38,596 nt of DNA from contig JAGWVB010000007.1 of the NCBI GenBank assembly GCA_018971105.1, forward strand, positions 1 to 38,596. The letters run 5' to 3'. The first letter of the stretch is position 1. Every line of letters starts with the position of its first letter. This DNA is from Burkholderiales bacterium. Its GTDB lineage: Bacteria > Pseudomonadota > Gammaproteobacteria > Burkholderiales > Burkholderiaceae_C. Shown piece by piece: positions 9,150 through 17,346 of the stretch. The notes beneath the pieces were generated by a model. That model ran no database searches. It was not told the origin of the DNA and worked only from the letters and a program-made list of their open reading frames with translations. Position numbers and translations under genes: made by a program.

Positions 9150-10153
9150 ACCTCCCGCAAGGCATCCAGTTGCGCTCGATCGGCAGCTTCCTGGTCGGCG
9201 GCGCAATCCGCAGCCTGCGCGGCCTGCCGCCGCGCCAGGCCCGCCTCGCGCAAGGCGCCGAGCCGCGCGCGATCGACCCGAACGGCGACCTGATGACGGG
9301 CCAGCTCTACGCCCAGGTGTTCGAGCTCGCCCAGCCGCGCTGGCCGGTGCCGGTCGTGTTCTGGCACGGCGGCGGCATGACCGGCGTGAACTGGGAGACC
9401 ACGCCCGACGGCCGGCCGGGCTGGCTCTGGCTGTTCCTGCAGGCGGGGTTCAACGTCATCGTCTGCGACGCCTTCGAGCGCGGCCGCGCCTCCTGGTCCC
9501 CTTATCCGGAAATCTATGCACAGGAGCCGATCTTCAGGACCCTGGACGAAGGCTGGAGCCTGTTCCGCATCGGCCCCGAGGGTGGCTATGCGAGCGAGCC
9601 TGCACGGCGCCGCGCCCACCCCGGGACGCGCTTCCCGGTCCGGGCCTACGACGCCTTCGCCCAGCAATGGGTGGCGCGCTGGCCCGGGCACGAGGCGCCC
9701 ACGCTCGCCGCCTACGACCGCCTGCTGGGGCGCGTCGGCGCCTGCGTGCTCGTCGGCCACAGCCAGGGCGGCGGGTTCGCGCTCGCCGCGGCGCGGCGCC
9801 ATGCGCAAAGCGTGCTCGCCACGGTGGCGCTGGAGCCGTCCGGCGCGCCGACAGCAGAGGTCGATGTCGATGTCGCGATCGAGGTCGATGCCGGACTGCC
9901 CGCGCACCTGCTGGTCTGGGGCGACCGCGTGCTGGAGCATCCGCAATGGCGCCGCTACCGGGAGGTGGTCGACGCCTATGCGCGCCGCATCGCGAGCCGC
10001 GGCACGGCGACGCTCACCGTGGATCTGGCGGCCGAAGGCGTTTTCGGCAACAGCCACTTCCTGATGATGGACGACAACAGCGCCGAACTGGCGCTGCGGG
10101 TGCAGCAGTGGATTGCCGCGCTGCCGGCGCTGCAGGCCGTCGAACGCCGCTGA
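9146..10153 (+). CDS. Alpha/beta hydrolase, esterase-713-like
   Basis: A 335-residue hydrolase. The oxyanion region is WHGGGMTGVNWETTPDG and the nucleophile elbow is GHSQGGG. An acidic residue in LLVWGDRVLEHPQW and a late histidine (NSHFLMMDDN) complete a plausible Ser-Asp-His triad. The long insertion between oxyanion motif and nucleophile, with FERGRASW, resembles the Alcaligenes esterase 713 group of bacterial esterases. No signal peptide is evident. It shares an ATGA overlap with the preceding tautomerase-like gene, so the two probably act on one substrate, perhaps an ester or lactone feeding the tricarboxylate locus. That role is inference. Confidence 0.82.
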   Translation: MNLPQGIQLRSIGSFLVGGAIRSLRGLPPRQARLAQGAEPRAIDPNGDLMTGQLYAQVFELAQPRWPVPVVFWHGGGMTGVNWETTPDGRPGWLWLFLQAGFNVIVCDAFERGRASWSPYPEIYAQEPIFRTLDEGWSLFRIGPEGGYASEPARRRAHPGTRFPVRAYDAFAQQWVARWPGHEAPTLAAYDRLLGRVGACVLVGHSQGGGFALAAARRHAQSVLATVALEPSGAPTAEVDVDVAIEVDAGLPAHLLVWGDRVLEHPQWRRYREVVDAYARRIASRGTATLTVDLAAEGVFGNSHFLMMDDNSAELALRVQQWIAALPALQAVERR

Positions 10154-10222
10154 GCCGCGGCCGCGCACGGGTCTGCCCGGGCCCGGCACGGAGCCGCCAC
10201 GGCGGCCCCGCAGGTCACGTGC

Positions 10223-11566
10223 TCAATGAATCGCTTCGAGCGAGCGCCCGGTCGTCAAGGTGCCGAAGAGGCCGATCGCGGCCGAGACCACGAGCCAGCA
10301 GCCGGCGATGTAGATGAAGACGCTGACGTAGCCGCGCGCCGCGAAGAGCGAGCTGACGATGAAGGGGCCGACGACATTCGCCAGGCGCCCTATGCCGTAG
10401 GTCAGGCCCATGCCGGTCGACCGCACCTCGGTCGGGAACAGCTCCGGCGTGTAGGTGTACAGGCCCACGGCCATGGCCTGGATGCAGAGCGTGACGAGCG
10501 CCCCGAACACCAGGATGGCCTGCGGCTGGAACGACAGGCCGAAGCCGAGGCCGAAGGCCGCGATCAGGATGCCGCCGACCGTGAGGTACCAGCGCCGCTC
10601 GAAGCGCTCGACGAGGTACGAGGCGAGTACGGCACCGAGCGGGTTGCACACGGCGATGAGGGCGGAATAGGTCAGCGAACTGACGATCGAGAAGCCGTGC
10701 TTGACCAGCAGCGTCGGCACCCAGGCCACGAAGCCGTAGAAGCCCAGGGTCTGAAACACCCAGGCGACGAGCAGCGTGTAGGTGCGGCGGCGCTCGCCCG
10801 GCTCGAACAGCCGGGCGAGCGGCACGCGTTGTCCGGGGTCGACCGCGTCCTGCCGCACCGGCGCGGCCGCGGGCCGCGCCGACTGCGGACTGGAGGCCGA
10901 TTGCGCCTCGAGTTCGTCGACGATCTCGAGCGCCTGCGCCCCGCGCTGGTGGCGCTGCAGCCAGCGCGGCGACTCCTTCATGCGCGCGACGAAGGCGAGC
11001 GCGAACAGGCCCAGGCTGCCCCAGACGAAGACCGTGCGCCAGCCCCAATCGGCCATCGGCACGACGGCGCGCGCGATCCAGGCGGTGGCGGGTATGCCCA
11101 GCAGGCCGACGGTCATGATGCGGCCCATGTATTTGCCGCGCACCTTGGCGGGGAAGAACTCGCTCACATAGGTGTTGGCGATGACCGTCATGCCCGAGAG
11201 GCCGACGCCGGTGAGGAAGCGGAACAAGGCCAGCGAGGCCACGTTCCAGGACGCGGCATTGAGCAGCGAGAACAGCGCATAGCAGGAGATCGTCAGGATG
11301 AGCCCCCGCTTGCGGCCGACCGCATCGGCGAGCCAGCCCCCTGAGACCGCGCCGAGGAACATGCCGCCGAAACTGGCCGAGGTGATGAAGGCGACCGAGC
11401 CCACGGCGACGCCCCAGGCCTTCATGACGCCCGGCGCGGCGAAGGCGAAGGTATTCAGGTCCGCGAACTCGAAGAAATACGCGAAGGCCAGCGCGATGAC
11501 GGCCGTGCGGTGGGCTGCGGTGATGGGCAGGCGGTCCATCCGCTCGCTGAGGCTGATGCTGGACAT
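10223..11566 (-). CDS. MFS transporter, metabolite:proton symporter type
   Basis: A 447-residue twelve-helix carrier. Loop 2-3 carries the MFS signature as GGWLADAVGRKRG, and the helix 4-5 region has RFLTGVGLSGMTVIANTYVSEFFPAKVRGKYMG-like residues typical of the sugar/aromatic-acid symporter families (PESPR-like motif seen as KESPRW). An acidic patch FFEFADLN lies in helix 1. The start ATG at 11566 is preceded by an AGGAGA ribosome site. It is divergent from the hydratase/CoA-transferase operon across a 342-bp control region, which makes it the likely importer for that operon's acid, or for tricarballylate since no TcuC is present. The substrate cannot be read from the sequence. Confidence 0.85.
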   Translation of the reverse strand: MSSISLSERMDRLPITAAHRTAVIALAFAYFFEFADLNTFAFAAPGVMKAWGVAVGSVAFITSASFGGMFLGAVSGGWLADAVGRKRGLILTISCYALFSLLNAASWNVASLALFRFLTGVGLSGMTVIANTYVSEFFPAKVRGKYMGRIMTVGLLGIPATAWIARAVVPMADWGWRTVFVWGSLGLFALAFVARMKESPRWLQRHQRGAQALEIVDELEAQSASSPQSARPAAAPVRQDAVDPGQRVPLARLFEPGERRRTYTLLVAWVFQTLGFYGFVAWVPTLLVKHGFSIVSSLTYSALIAVCNPLGAVLASYLVERFERRWYLTVGGILIAAFGLGFGLSFQPQAILVFGALVTLCIQAMAVGLYTYTPELFPTEVRSTGMGLTYGIGRLANVVGPFIVSSLFAARGYVSVFIYIAGCWLVVSAAIGLFGTLTTGRSLEAIH

Positions 11567-11908
11567 GGGTCTCCTAATTTCTGGGGTTCGGACGGCCCTG
11601 GCTGCGGCTTGGAAGCCGGGCGGTCTCGCGCTCTGATGCGCGCCGATTCATTATGGGAACCCCCTTGTGCCGCGGAGAATTGCATGCTTTGCATCGCTTC
11701 ATGCACGGATTGACGAGCTGCGGGCCGCGCCGGCGCCGGGTCCGACGCGGTCGCCACACCGGACTCGGGGTCAGGCCCGATCGGCGACGATGCTCATGCG
11801 CGCAGCGCATCAATCTTTCCGAACCTTGCACTTCAAGTCCAGCCCTCGATGGGCCAGACTTCGAGTCCCCCGGGTTGCGCGCAGGCGCCGCCCGCCGACG
11901 GAGCCGAG
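11567..11908. promoter_or_regulatory. Divergent control region between MFS and hydratase operon
   Basis: A 342-bp gene-free region. It contains several TGCAT elements (around 11681-11704), a perfect inverted repeat ATGCGC-GCA-GCGCAT at 11796-11810, and a 24-bp segment at 11807-11830 that recurs with 19 of 24 identical bases upstream of the LysR gene at 16353-17291. The region is therefore a good candidate for LysR control of both divergent genes. No confident sigma70 boxes are called. Confidence 0.6.
11807..11830 (+). promoter_or_regulatory. Candidate LysR operator, copy 1 (operon side)
   Basis: This segment starts GCATCAATC, continues with a TTC core, and ends TGCA. It matches 17347-17370 upstream of the lysR gene at 19 of 24 positions, while the surrounding DNA does not match. 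It lies 79 bp upstream of the hydratase start codon, a normal distance for a LysR activation site. Binding itself is inference. Confidence 0.55.
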
Positions 11909-12766
11909 ATGAACCAACCCCTCGAAGACCTGGCCGCCTGGATCGGCCGCAGCGAGACCCAGCAGGACCAGATAGGCGCCACGCCGGTGCGCGCCCTGAC
12001 CGCGACGCTGGACCATCCGGCCGCCGCGGTGCCCGACGGCACGCCCTTGCCGCCGCTGTGGCACTGGCTGTATTTCCTGCCGATGCACCGCCAGTGCGAG
12101 ATCGGCGCCGACGGTCATGCCCAGCGCGGCGGCTTCCTGCCGCCGGTGCCGCTGCCGCGGCGCATGTGGGCCGGCAGCCAGTTCGAGTTCCGCGCCCCGG
12201 TGCGCGTCGGCGACGCGGTCGAGCGCCGCTCGACGATCGCCGACGTGACGGCAAAGGACGGCCGCAGCGGCCGCCTCGTCTTCGTCAAGGTCCGCCACGA
12301 GCTGCGCTGCAACGGCGCTGCCGATCCGGCGCTGGTCGAGTTCCACGACATCGTCTACCGCGAGGCGCAGCAGCCGGGCGACGTGGCGCCGCCGCCGCAG
12401 CCCGCTCCGACCGATGCCGCGTGGCGGCGCGAGATCGTTCCCGACGACGTGCTGCTGTTCCGCTATTCGGCGCTGACCTTCAACGGCCACCGCATCCATT
12501 ACGACCGGCGCTACGTCACCGAGGTCGAGGGCTATCCGGGCCTGATCGTCCACGGCCCGCTGATCGCGACGCTGCTGCTCGACCTGCTGCGCCGCGAGCA
12601 GCCCGACGCCGAGGTGGCCACCTTCCGCTTCAAGGCCGTGCGGCCGACCTTCGACCTGCACGCCTTCCACGTCCACGGCGCGCCGCAGCCCGACGGTTCG
12701 GTGCGGCTGTGGGCCGCCGACCACGAGGGCTGGCTGACGATGGACGCCAGCGCCACGCTGCGCTGA
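11909..12766 (+). CDS. HTD2/FAS1-like dehydratase (MaoC family), probable itaconyl- or mesaconyl-CoA hydratase
   Basis: A 285-residue protein with two hotdog folds. The N-terminal half has the FAS1-like dehydratase features (LPPLWHWLYFLP, then GFLPPVPLPRRMWAG). The C-terminal half carries the catalytic segment RYSALTFNGHRIHYDRRY followed by EGYPGLIVHGPL, the form found in HTD2 and in itaconyl-CoA and mesaconyl-C4-CoA hydratases. It should hydrate a branched C5-dicarboxylyl-CoA to citramalyl-CoA. It is the first gene of an operon with a CoA-transferase 11 bp downstream and a citramalyl-CoA-lyase-like gene after it, which together define the route. The start at 11909 gives MNQPLEDLAAW; another in-frame start upstream at 11849 lacks context. 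Confidence 0.83.
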   Translation: MNQPLEDLAAWIGRSETQQDQIGATPVRALTATLDHPAAAVPDGTPLPPLWHWLYFLPMHRQCEIGADGHAQRGGFLPPVPLPRRMWAGSQFEFRAPVRVGDAVERRSTIADVTAKDGRSGRLVFVKVRHELRCNGAADPALVEFHDIVYREAQQPGDVAPPPQPAPTDAAWRREIVPDDVLLFRYSALTFNGHRIHYDRRYVTEVEGYPGLIVHGPLIATLLLDLLRREQPDAEVATFRFKAVRPTFDLHAFHVHGAPQPDGSVRLWAADHEGWLTMDASATLR

Positions 12767-12777
12767 GGAGCCGATCC

Positions 12778-13974
12778 ATGCAACCGCTGAAGGGCATCAC
12801 CGTCGTCACGCTCGAGCACGCGATCGCCGCGCCGTTCGCGACGCGCCAGCTCGCCGACCTCGGTGCCCGCGTGATCAAGATCGAGCGCCCGGGCAGCGGC
12901 GACTTCGCGCGCGGCTACGACGAACGCGTGCGCGGCCTGGCCTCGCATTTCGTCTGGACGAACCGCTCAAAGGAAAGCCTGACGCTCGACGTCAAGCACC
13001 CGCAGGCGGCGGCGCTGCTGCGCCGGCTGATCATCGAGCAGGCCGATGTCGTCGTGCAGAACCTCGCGCCCGGCGCGGCGGCGCGGCTGGGTCTGTCGTT
13101 CGAGGCGCTCGCGGCCGAGAAGCCCGGCCTCATCGTCTGCGACATCTCGGGCTACGGCGACGACCGCCATCGCCCCGGCCCCTACCGCGACAAGAAGGCC
13201 TACGACCTGCTCGTGCAGAGCGAGGCCGGTTTCGTCTCCGTCACCGGCACGCCCGACGAGCCGAGCAAGGCCGGCCCGTCGATCGCCGACATCGCCGCCG
13301 GCATGTACGCCTACACCAACATCCTCGCGGCGCTGATGCAGCGGCGCATCGACGGCCGCGGCCGCCGCATCGACCTCTCGATGCTCGAGTCGCTGGGCGA
13401 ATGGATGAGCTATCCGCTGTACTACGCCTTCGACGGCGCGCCGCCGCCGCCGCGCACCGGCGCCAGCCACGCGACGATCTACCCCTACGGCCCGTTCCCG
13501 GCCGGCGACGGCAGGACCGTGATGCTGGGCCTGCAGAACGAGCGCGAATGGCAGGCCTTCTGCGCCCAGGTGCTGCTGCAGCCGGCGCTGGCGCAGGACC
13601 CGCGCTACACCAGCAATTCGAAGCGCAGCGCCGCGCGCGTCGCGCTGCGCGCGATCATCGTCGAGGCCTTCGCGACGCTGAGCGCCGCCGAGGTGCTGGC
13701 GCGGCTCGATGCGGCGCAGATCGCGAACGCCCAGGTCAACACGATGGCCGAGGTCTGGCAGCACCCGCAACTGGCCGCGCGCGGCCGCTGGCGCGAGGTC
13801 GAGACCGCCGTCGGCCGGGTGCCGGCCCTGCTGCCGCCCGGCAGCTGGGACGACGGCGACGGCCCGCGCCTGGACGCGGTGCCGGCGCTGGGCCAGCACA
13901 CCGAGGCGATCCTGGGTGCGCTGGGGCTGGACGCTGCGGCCATCGCCGCACTGCGTGCCGCCGAGGCGGTCTGA
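12778..13974 (+). CDS. CaiB/BaiF (family III) CoA-transferase
   Basis: A 398-residue family III CoA-transferase. It shows MQPLKGITVVTLEHAIAAPFA at the N-terminus, IKIERPGSGDFARGYD, and the catalytic aspartate at D171 in PSIADIAAGMYAYTN, followed by GRGRRIDLSMLESL. Enzymes of this class move CoA between dicarboxylates through an aspartyl-CoA anhydride. Placed between a C5 hydratase and a CitE-like lyase, it most likely activates itaconate, mesaconate or citramalate with succinyl-CoA, as Ict does in Pseudomonas. Candidate donors and acceptors cannot be separated from sequence. It begins 11 bp after the hydratase stop. A second, broken gene of this family lies at 32869-33354. Confidence 0.87.
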   Translation: MQPLKGITVVTLEHAIAAPFATRQLADLGARVIKIERPGSGDFARGYDERVRGLASHFVWTNRSKESLTLDVKHPQAAALLRRLIIEQADVVVQNLAPGAAARLGLSFEALAAEKPGLIVCDISGYGDDRHRPGPYRDKKAYDLLVQSEAGFVSVTGTPDEPSKAGPSIADIAAGMYAYTNILAALMQRRIDGRGRRIDLSMLESLGEWMSYPLYYAFDGAPPPPRTGASHATIYPYGPFPAGDGRTVMLGLQNEREWQAFCAQVLLQPALAQDPRYTSNSKRSAARVALRAIIVEAFATLSAAEVLARLDAAQIANAQVNTMAEVWQHPQLAARGRWREVETAVGRVPALLPPGSWDDGDGPRLDAVPALGQHTEAILGALGLDAAAIAALRAAEAV

Positions 13975-13990
13975 GGAGGCTGAAGTGAAT

Positions 13991-14060
13991 CCCCCCCGAA
14001 GCGCCTTCGGCGCTCCCCCCCGGGGGGGCGACGCCAGCGGCCCGGCAGAGCCGATTCCGC
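13991..14060. repeat. REP-like hairpin element with C/G tracts
   Basis: A C7 run (13991-13997) is followed by the hairpin AGCGCC-TTC-GGCGCT (14000-14014) and the perfect 14-base palindrome of seven C and seven G (14015-14028), then GCGACGCCAGCGGCCCGGCA. I recognise this arrangement as a common intergenic repeat in Comamonadaceae-type genomes. It sits in the 149-bp gap between two genes of one operon and could attenuate or stabilise the message. A weaker relative with CCCCC-GC-GGGGG lies at 16359-16370. Confidence 0.6.
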
Positions 14061-14123
14061 GGCGTCCGCTTGACCCATGGATTCATGCGTCGAGGGTGGC
14101 CACGGCTGCCATGGAGAACTGAG

Positions 14124-14939
14124 ATGAGCACCGCCCCACGCACCTACCTGTTCGTCCCCGGCGACCGGCCCGACCGCTTCGACAAGGCGCTGGCCGCCGG
14201 CGCCGATGCCGTCGTGCTCGATCTCGAGGACGCCGTCGCGCCGGCCGCCAAGGCGCGCGCCCGCGACGCCGTCGCCGAGCGCCTGCACAGCGCCAGCGAC
14301 GCCGACCACCAGCGCCTCGTCGTGCGCATCAACGACGAAGCGACGCCCGAGTTCGAGGCCGACCTGGCGATGCTCGCCCGCACCCACGCCGCGCAGGTGA
14401 TGCTGCCCAAGGCCGAGCGCGTCGCCACGGTCGCGCGCGTGCGCGCGGCCTGCCCCGGCATCGCCGTGATCGCGCTGATCGAGACGGCGCGCGGCGTGCT
14501 CAACGCCGAGGCGCTGGCCGCGGCCGACGGCGTGCAGCGGCTGGCCTTCGGCACCATCGACTACGCGCTCGACCTCGGCCTGAGTGGCGACCCGGCCGGC
14601 TTCGACCCGGCCGCGAACCGGCTCGCGCTCGCCTCGCGCGCCGCCGGGCTGGCGGCGCCTGTCGCCGGCGTCACGCCCGAGGTCGCCGACCCGGCGCCGC
14701 TGCGGGCCGACCTGCAGCGCGCCCGCGCCCATGGCTACACCGCCAAGCTCTGCATCCACCCGAAACAGGTGGCGCTGGTGCACGAAGCGCTGCAGCCGAG
14801 CGCCGCCGAGATCGACTGGGCGCGGCGCGTGATCGCCGCCGCCGAGGGCGCCGCCGGCGCCGTGCAGGTCGACGGCCGCATGGTCGACAAGCCCGTGCTG
14901 CAGCGCGCCCAGGCCTTGCTCGCCCGCGCGGCGCGCTGA
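14124..14939 (+). CDS. HpcH/HpaI-CitE-like lyase, probable citramalyl-CoA lyase
   Basis: A 271-residue TIM-barrel aldolase/lyase. Signature segments are TYLFVPGDRPDRFDKALAAG near the N-terminus, the metal- and substrate-binding VVLDLEDAVAP (31-40), LPKAERV, IALIETARGVLNAEAL, and FGTIDYALDLG, where CitE proteins have FGAEDL. The last variant is shared with Ccl/RpfX-type citramalyl-CoA lyases, so cleavage of citramalyl-CoA to acetyl-CoA and pyruvate is the best call. Malyl-CoA lyase activity is an alternative. The ATG at 14124 follows a GAG-type ribosome site. The gene lies 149 bp after the CoA-transferase with a REP-like element between, and 38 bp before the next lyase. Confidence 0.83.
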   Translation: MSTAPRTYLFVPGDRPDRFDKALAAGADAVVLDLEDAVAPAAKARARDAVAERLHSASDADHQRLVVRINDEATPEFEADLAMLARTHAAQVMLPKAERVATVARVRAACPGIAVIALIETARGVLNAEALAAADGVQRLAFGTIDYALDLGLSGDPAGFDPAANRLALASRAAGLAAPVAGVTPEVADPAPLRADLQRARAHGYTAKLCIHPKQVALVHEALQPSAAEIDWARRVIAAAEGAAGAVQVDGRMVDKPVLQRAQALLARAAR

Positions 14940-14977
14940 ACACCGCCACCATTCCATCCCTTCCCGAGGACACCGCC

Positions 14978-16324
14978 TTGCCTTCCACGATCATCGACTC
15001 CGCCATCTTCGGCGACATCTTCAGCACCGCCGCGATGCGGCGCGTCTGGTCCGACGAGAACCGCACCGCGAAATACGTCGCCATCGAATCGGCGCTGGCC
15101 CAGGTGCAGGGCGCTCTCGGGCTGATCCCGGCCGAGGCCGCGGCGGAAATCGTGCGCGTCTGCCACATCGAGAACATCGACCTCGTCAAGCTCAAGGCAC
15201 AGACCGAGCGCATCGGCTACCCCATCCTCGGCGTCGTCTCGCAGATCAACGCGCTGTGCCGCGACAAGCTGGGCGAGTTCTGCCACTGGGGCGCGACGAC
15301 GCAGGACATCACCGACACCGCCACCGTGCTGCAGATCCGCGAGGCGCTGGAGATCGTCGACGGCGAGCTCAAGGCGCTCGGCGACGCGCTGGCCAAGCTC
15401 GCGCGCGAGCACCGGCTGACGCCGATGATCGGCCGCAGCAACCTGCAGCAGGCGGTGCCGGTGACCTTCGGCTACAAGATGGCCGGGCTGCTCGCCGCCG
15501 TGGCGCGCCACCGCGAACGGCTGGCGCAGATCCGGCCGCGCGTGCTGCAAGGCGAGTTCGCCGGCGCCGCCGGCACCCTGGCCTCGCTCGAGACCGGGGC
15601 GATGGAGACGCAGGCCGGCCTCTGCGCCGAACTCGGCCTGGCGCAGCCGGTGATCGCCTGGCACACGGTGCGCGACACCATCGCCGAGGTCGGCACCTTC
15701 CTCGGCCTCGTCGGCGGCACGCTGGGCAAGATCAGCATGGACGTGAAGCTGATGATGCAGACGGAGGTCGGCGAGGTCTACGAGCCTTATGCGCACGGCC
15801 GCGGTTCGAGCAGCACGATGCCGCAGAAGCGCAACCCGATCTCGAGCTGCTACATCCACGCCCAGATCTCGGTCCTGCGCCAGCATGCGGCGGCGATGCT
15901 CGACGCGATGGTCGCCGACCACGAGCGCTCGACGGGGCCCTGGGAGATCGAATGGATCGTGCTGCCCGAGGCCTTCTGCCTGCTCGCCGGCGCGCTCGCG
16001 CAGTCGCGCGCGGTGATCGAGGGGCTGGAGGTCGACACCCGGCGCATGCGCGCGAACCTCGACATGACGCATGGCCTCGTCGTCTCCGAGGCGGTGATGA
16101 TGGGCTTGGCGCCCTACATCGGCCGCGAAACCGCACACGACCTGGTCTACGACATCTGCCGCCTCGCGATCCAGCAGGAGCGCCCGCTGCTCGAGCTGCT
16201 GGCCGGGAACGCCGAGATCACCAAACACGTGACGCGCGAGCAGCTCGCGGCGATGTGCGACCCGGCGGCCTACCTCGGCCAGTCGGGGCTGATGGTCGAC
16301 CGGGTGCTCGCGCGCTGGGGATGA
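14978..16324 (+). CDS. Fumarase/aspartase-superfamily lyase (CMLE/adenylosuccinate-lyase-like), substrate unknown
   Basis: A 448-residue member of the fumarase/aspartase superfamily, closest in style to 3-carboxy-cis,cis-muconate cycloisomerase and PurB. Conserved region 1 is CHWGATTQDITDTA (102-115). Region 2 reads GRSNLQQAVPVTFG, where PurB has a catalytic histidine and this protein has N155. Region 3 is the flexible loop GSSSTMPQKRNP (276-287) with the catalytic serine. It therefore retains the serine loop but not the region 2 histidine. Translation appears to start at the TTG at 14978, seven bases after GAGGA. It ends the hydratase/CoA-transferase/lyase operon. It is probably not PurB itself and may release a C4-C5 unsaturated diacid for the upstream enzymes. 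That is inference. Confidence 0.8.
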   Translation: MPSTIIDSAIFGDIFSTAAMRRVWSDENRTAKYVAIESALAQVQGALGLIPAEAAAEIVRVCHIENIDLVKLKAQTERIGYPILGVVSQINALCRDKLGEFCHWGATTQDITDTATVLQIREALEIVDGELKALGDALAKLAREHRLTPMIGRSNLQQAVPVTFGYKMAGLLAAVARHRERLAQIRPRVLQGEFAGAAGTLASLETGAMETQAGLCAELGLAQPVIAWHTVRDTIAEVGTFLGLVGGTLGKISMDVKLMMQTEVGEVYEPYAHGRGSSSTMPQKRNPISSCYIHAQISVLRQHAAAMLDAMVADHERSTGPWEIEWIVLPEAFCLLAGALAQSRAVIEGLEVDTRRMRANLDMTHGLVVSEAVMMGLAPYIGRETAHDLVYDICRLAIQQERPLLELLAGNAEITKHVTREQLAAMCDPAAYLGQSGLMVDRVLARWG

Positions 16325-16352
16325 AAAGCGCCCCCAGACCCGCCGCTGCGCG

Positions 16353-17291
16353 TCAGGCCCCCCGCGGGGGCGCGGGGCGCCCGGATGCCGACTTGCGCTT
16401 GCCCTTCATCTCGCCGAAGAAGGCGTAGAGCTGCTGCGCTGCCGGCGACAGCGTGCGGCCGCGGCGGCGGATCAGGCCGATGCGGCGCGTCACCACCGGA
16501 TCGGCCAGCGCCACGCTGACGAGCAGCGGATGGTCGGCCGCCGGCATCGCCAGCGACGGCACCGCGGCCACGCCCAGGCCCGCTTCGACGAGGCCGAGCA
16601 TGGTGGTCACATGCTGGGCCTCGTAGATCGCCTGCGGCCGGCCTTCCAGCCCCGACAGCGCCTGGTCGAGCAGCAGCCGGTTGCCGGACGACCTGGCGAC
16701 CGAGATGTTGTCGTAGGCGGCCAGCTCGGTCCACGTCACCTTGCGCTTCTTCGCCAGCGGGTGGTCGCGCCGGCAGGCGGCGACGAAGCGCTCCTCCAGC
16801 AGCGGCTCGAACTCGATCTCGGGCTCCTGGCTGCCCATGAAGTTGAGGCCGAAATCGGCCTCGCCGCGGGTCACGGCCGCGAGCACCTCGTTCGCGCTCG
16901 CGTCGTGCATCTTGACCCGGATGCGCGGATAGCGCTCGTGGTAGCGGCGGATCACCTGCGAGACGAAGTAGTAGACGGTCGAGGGCACGCAGGCGATCGT
17001 CACCTCGCCCATGCGCGTCGCCGCGAAGCCGCGAATGCCGAGCAGCGCGCCGTCGAGCTCGTCGAGCACCTGCTGCACGGTGCGCGCGAAGTCGCGCCCC
17101 ACCGCCGTCAGCTGCACCTTGCGCGTCGTGCGCTCGAGCAGGCGCACGCCCAGCGCCTGCTCGAGCTTGTCGATGCGCCGGCTGAACGCCGGCTGCGAGA
17201 TGTGCACCGCGTCGGCGGCCTTGCGGAAGTTGCCCATCTCGGCCACGGCGCGAAAGGCGTGCAGGTCGTTGAGGTCGAAGGCGGCGGCCAT
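16353..17291 (-). CDS. LysR-type regulator of the itaconate-like operon
   Basis: A 312-residue LysR protein: winged HTH at residues 5-65 (LNDLHAFRAVAEMGNFRKAA, ISQPAFSRRIDKLEQALG), then the effector domain (GEVTIACVPSTVYYFVSQVI, GLVEAGLGVAAVPSLAMP). It is convergent with the four-gene operon, its stop lying 28 bp from the lyase stop, and its own start is 4.5 kb from the operon promoter. A 24-bp segment shared between its upstream region (17347-17370) and the operon's upstream region (11807-11830) suggests it controls both. The C-terminus is basic and proline-rich and runs into a CCCCC-GC-GGGGG palindrome, so the last ~15 residues may be a recent extension. The ligand is unknown. Confidence 0.86.
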   Translation of the reverse strand: MAAAFDLNDLHAFRAVAEMGNFRKAADAVHISQPAFSRRIDKLEQALGVRLLERTTRKVQLTAVGRDFARTVQQVLDELDGALLGIRGFAATRMGEVTIACVPSTVYYFVSQVIRRYHERYPRIRVKMHDASANEVLAAVTRGEADFGLNFMGSQEPEIEFEPLLEERFVAACRRDHPLAKKRKVTWTELAAYDNISVARSSGNRLLLDQALSGLEGRPQAIYEAQHVTTMLGLVEAGLGVAAVPSLAMPAADHPLLVSVALADPVVTRRIGLIRRRGRTLSPAAQQLYAFFGEMKGKRKSASGRPAPPRGA

Positions 17292-17346
17292 GGCGGATCT
17301 CCGGTCCCTGCAGCGCAGGCAGTGCGGTGATTTTGCGCCATCAGGT

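Noticed and set aside
10193-10206. GCCGCC-AC-GGCGGC hairpin as terminator between convergent genes
   Set aside because: There is no T-run on either side, and such GC hairpins are expected by chance at this base composition.
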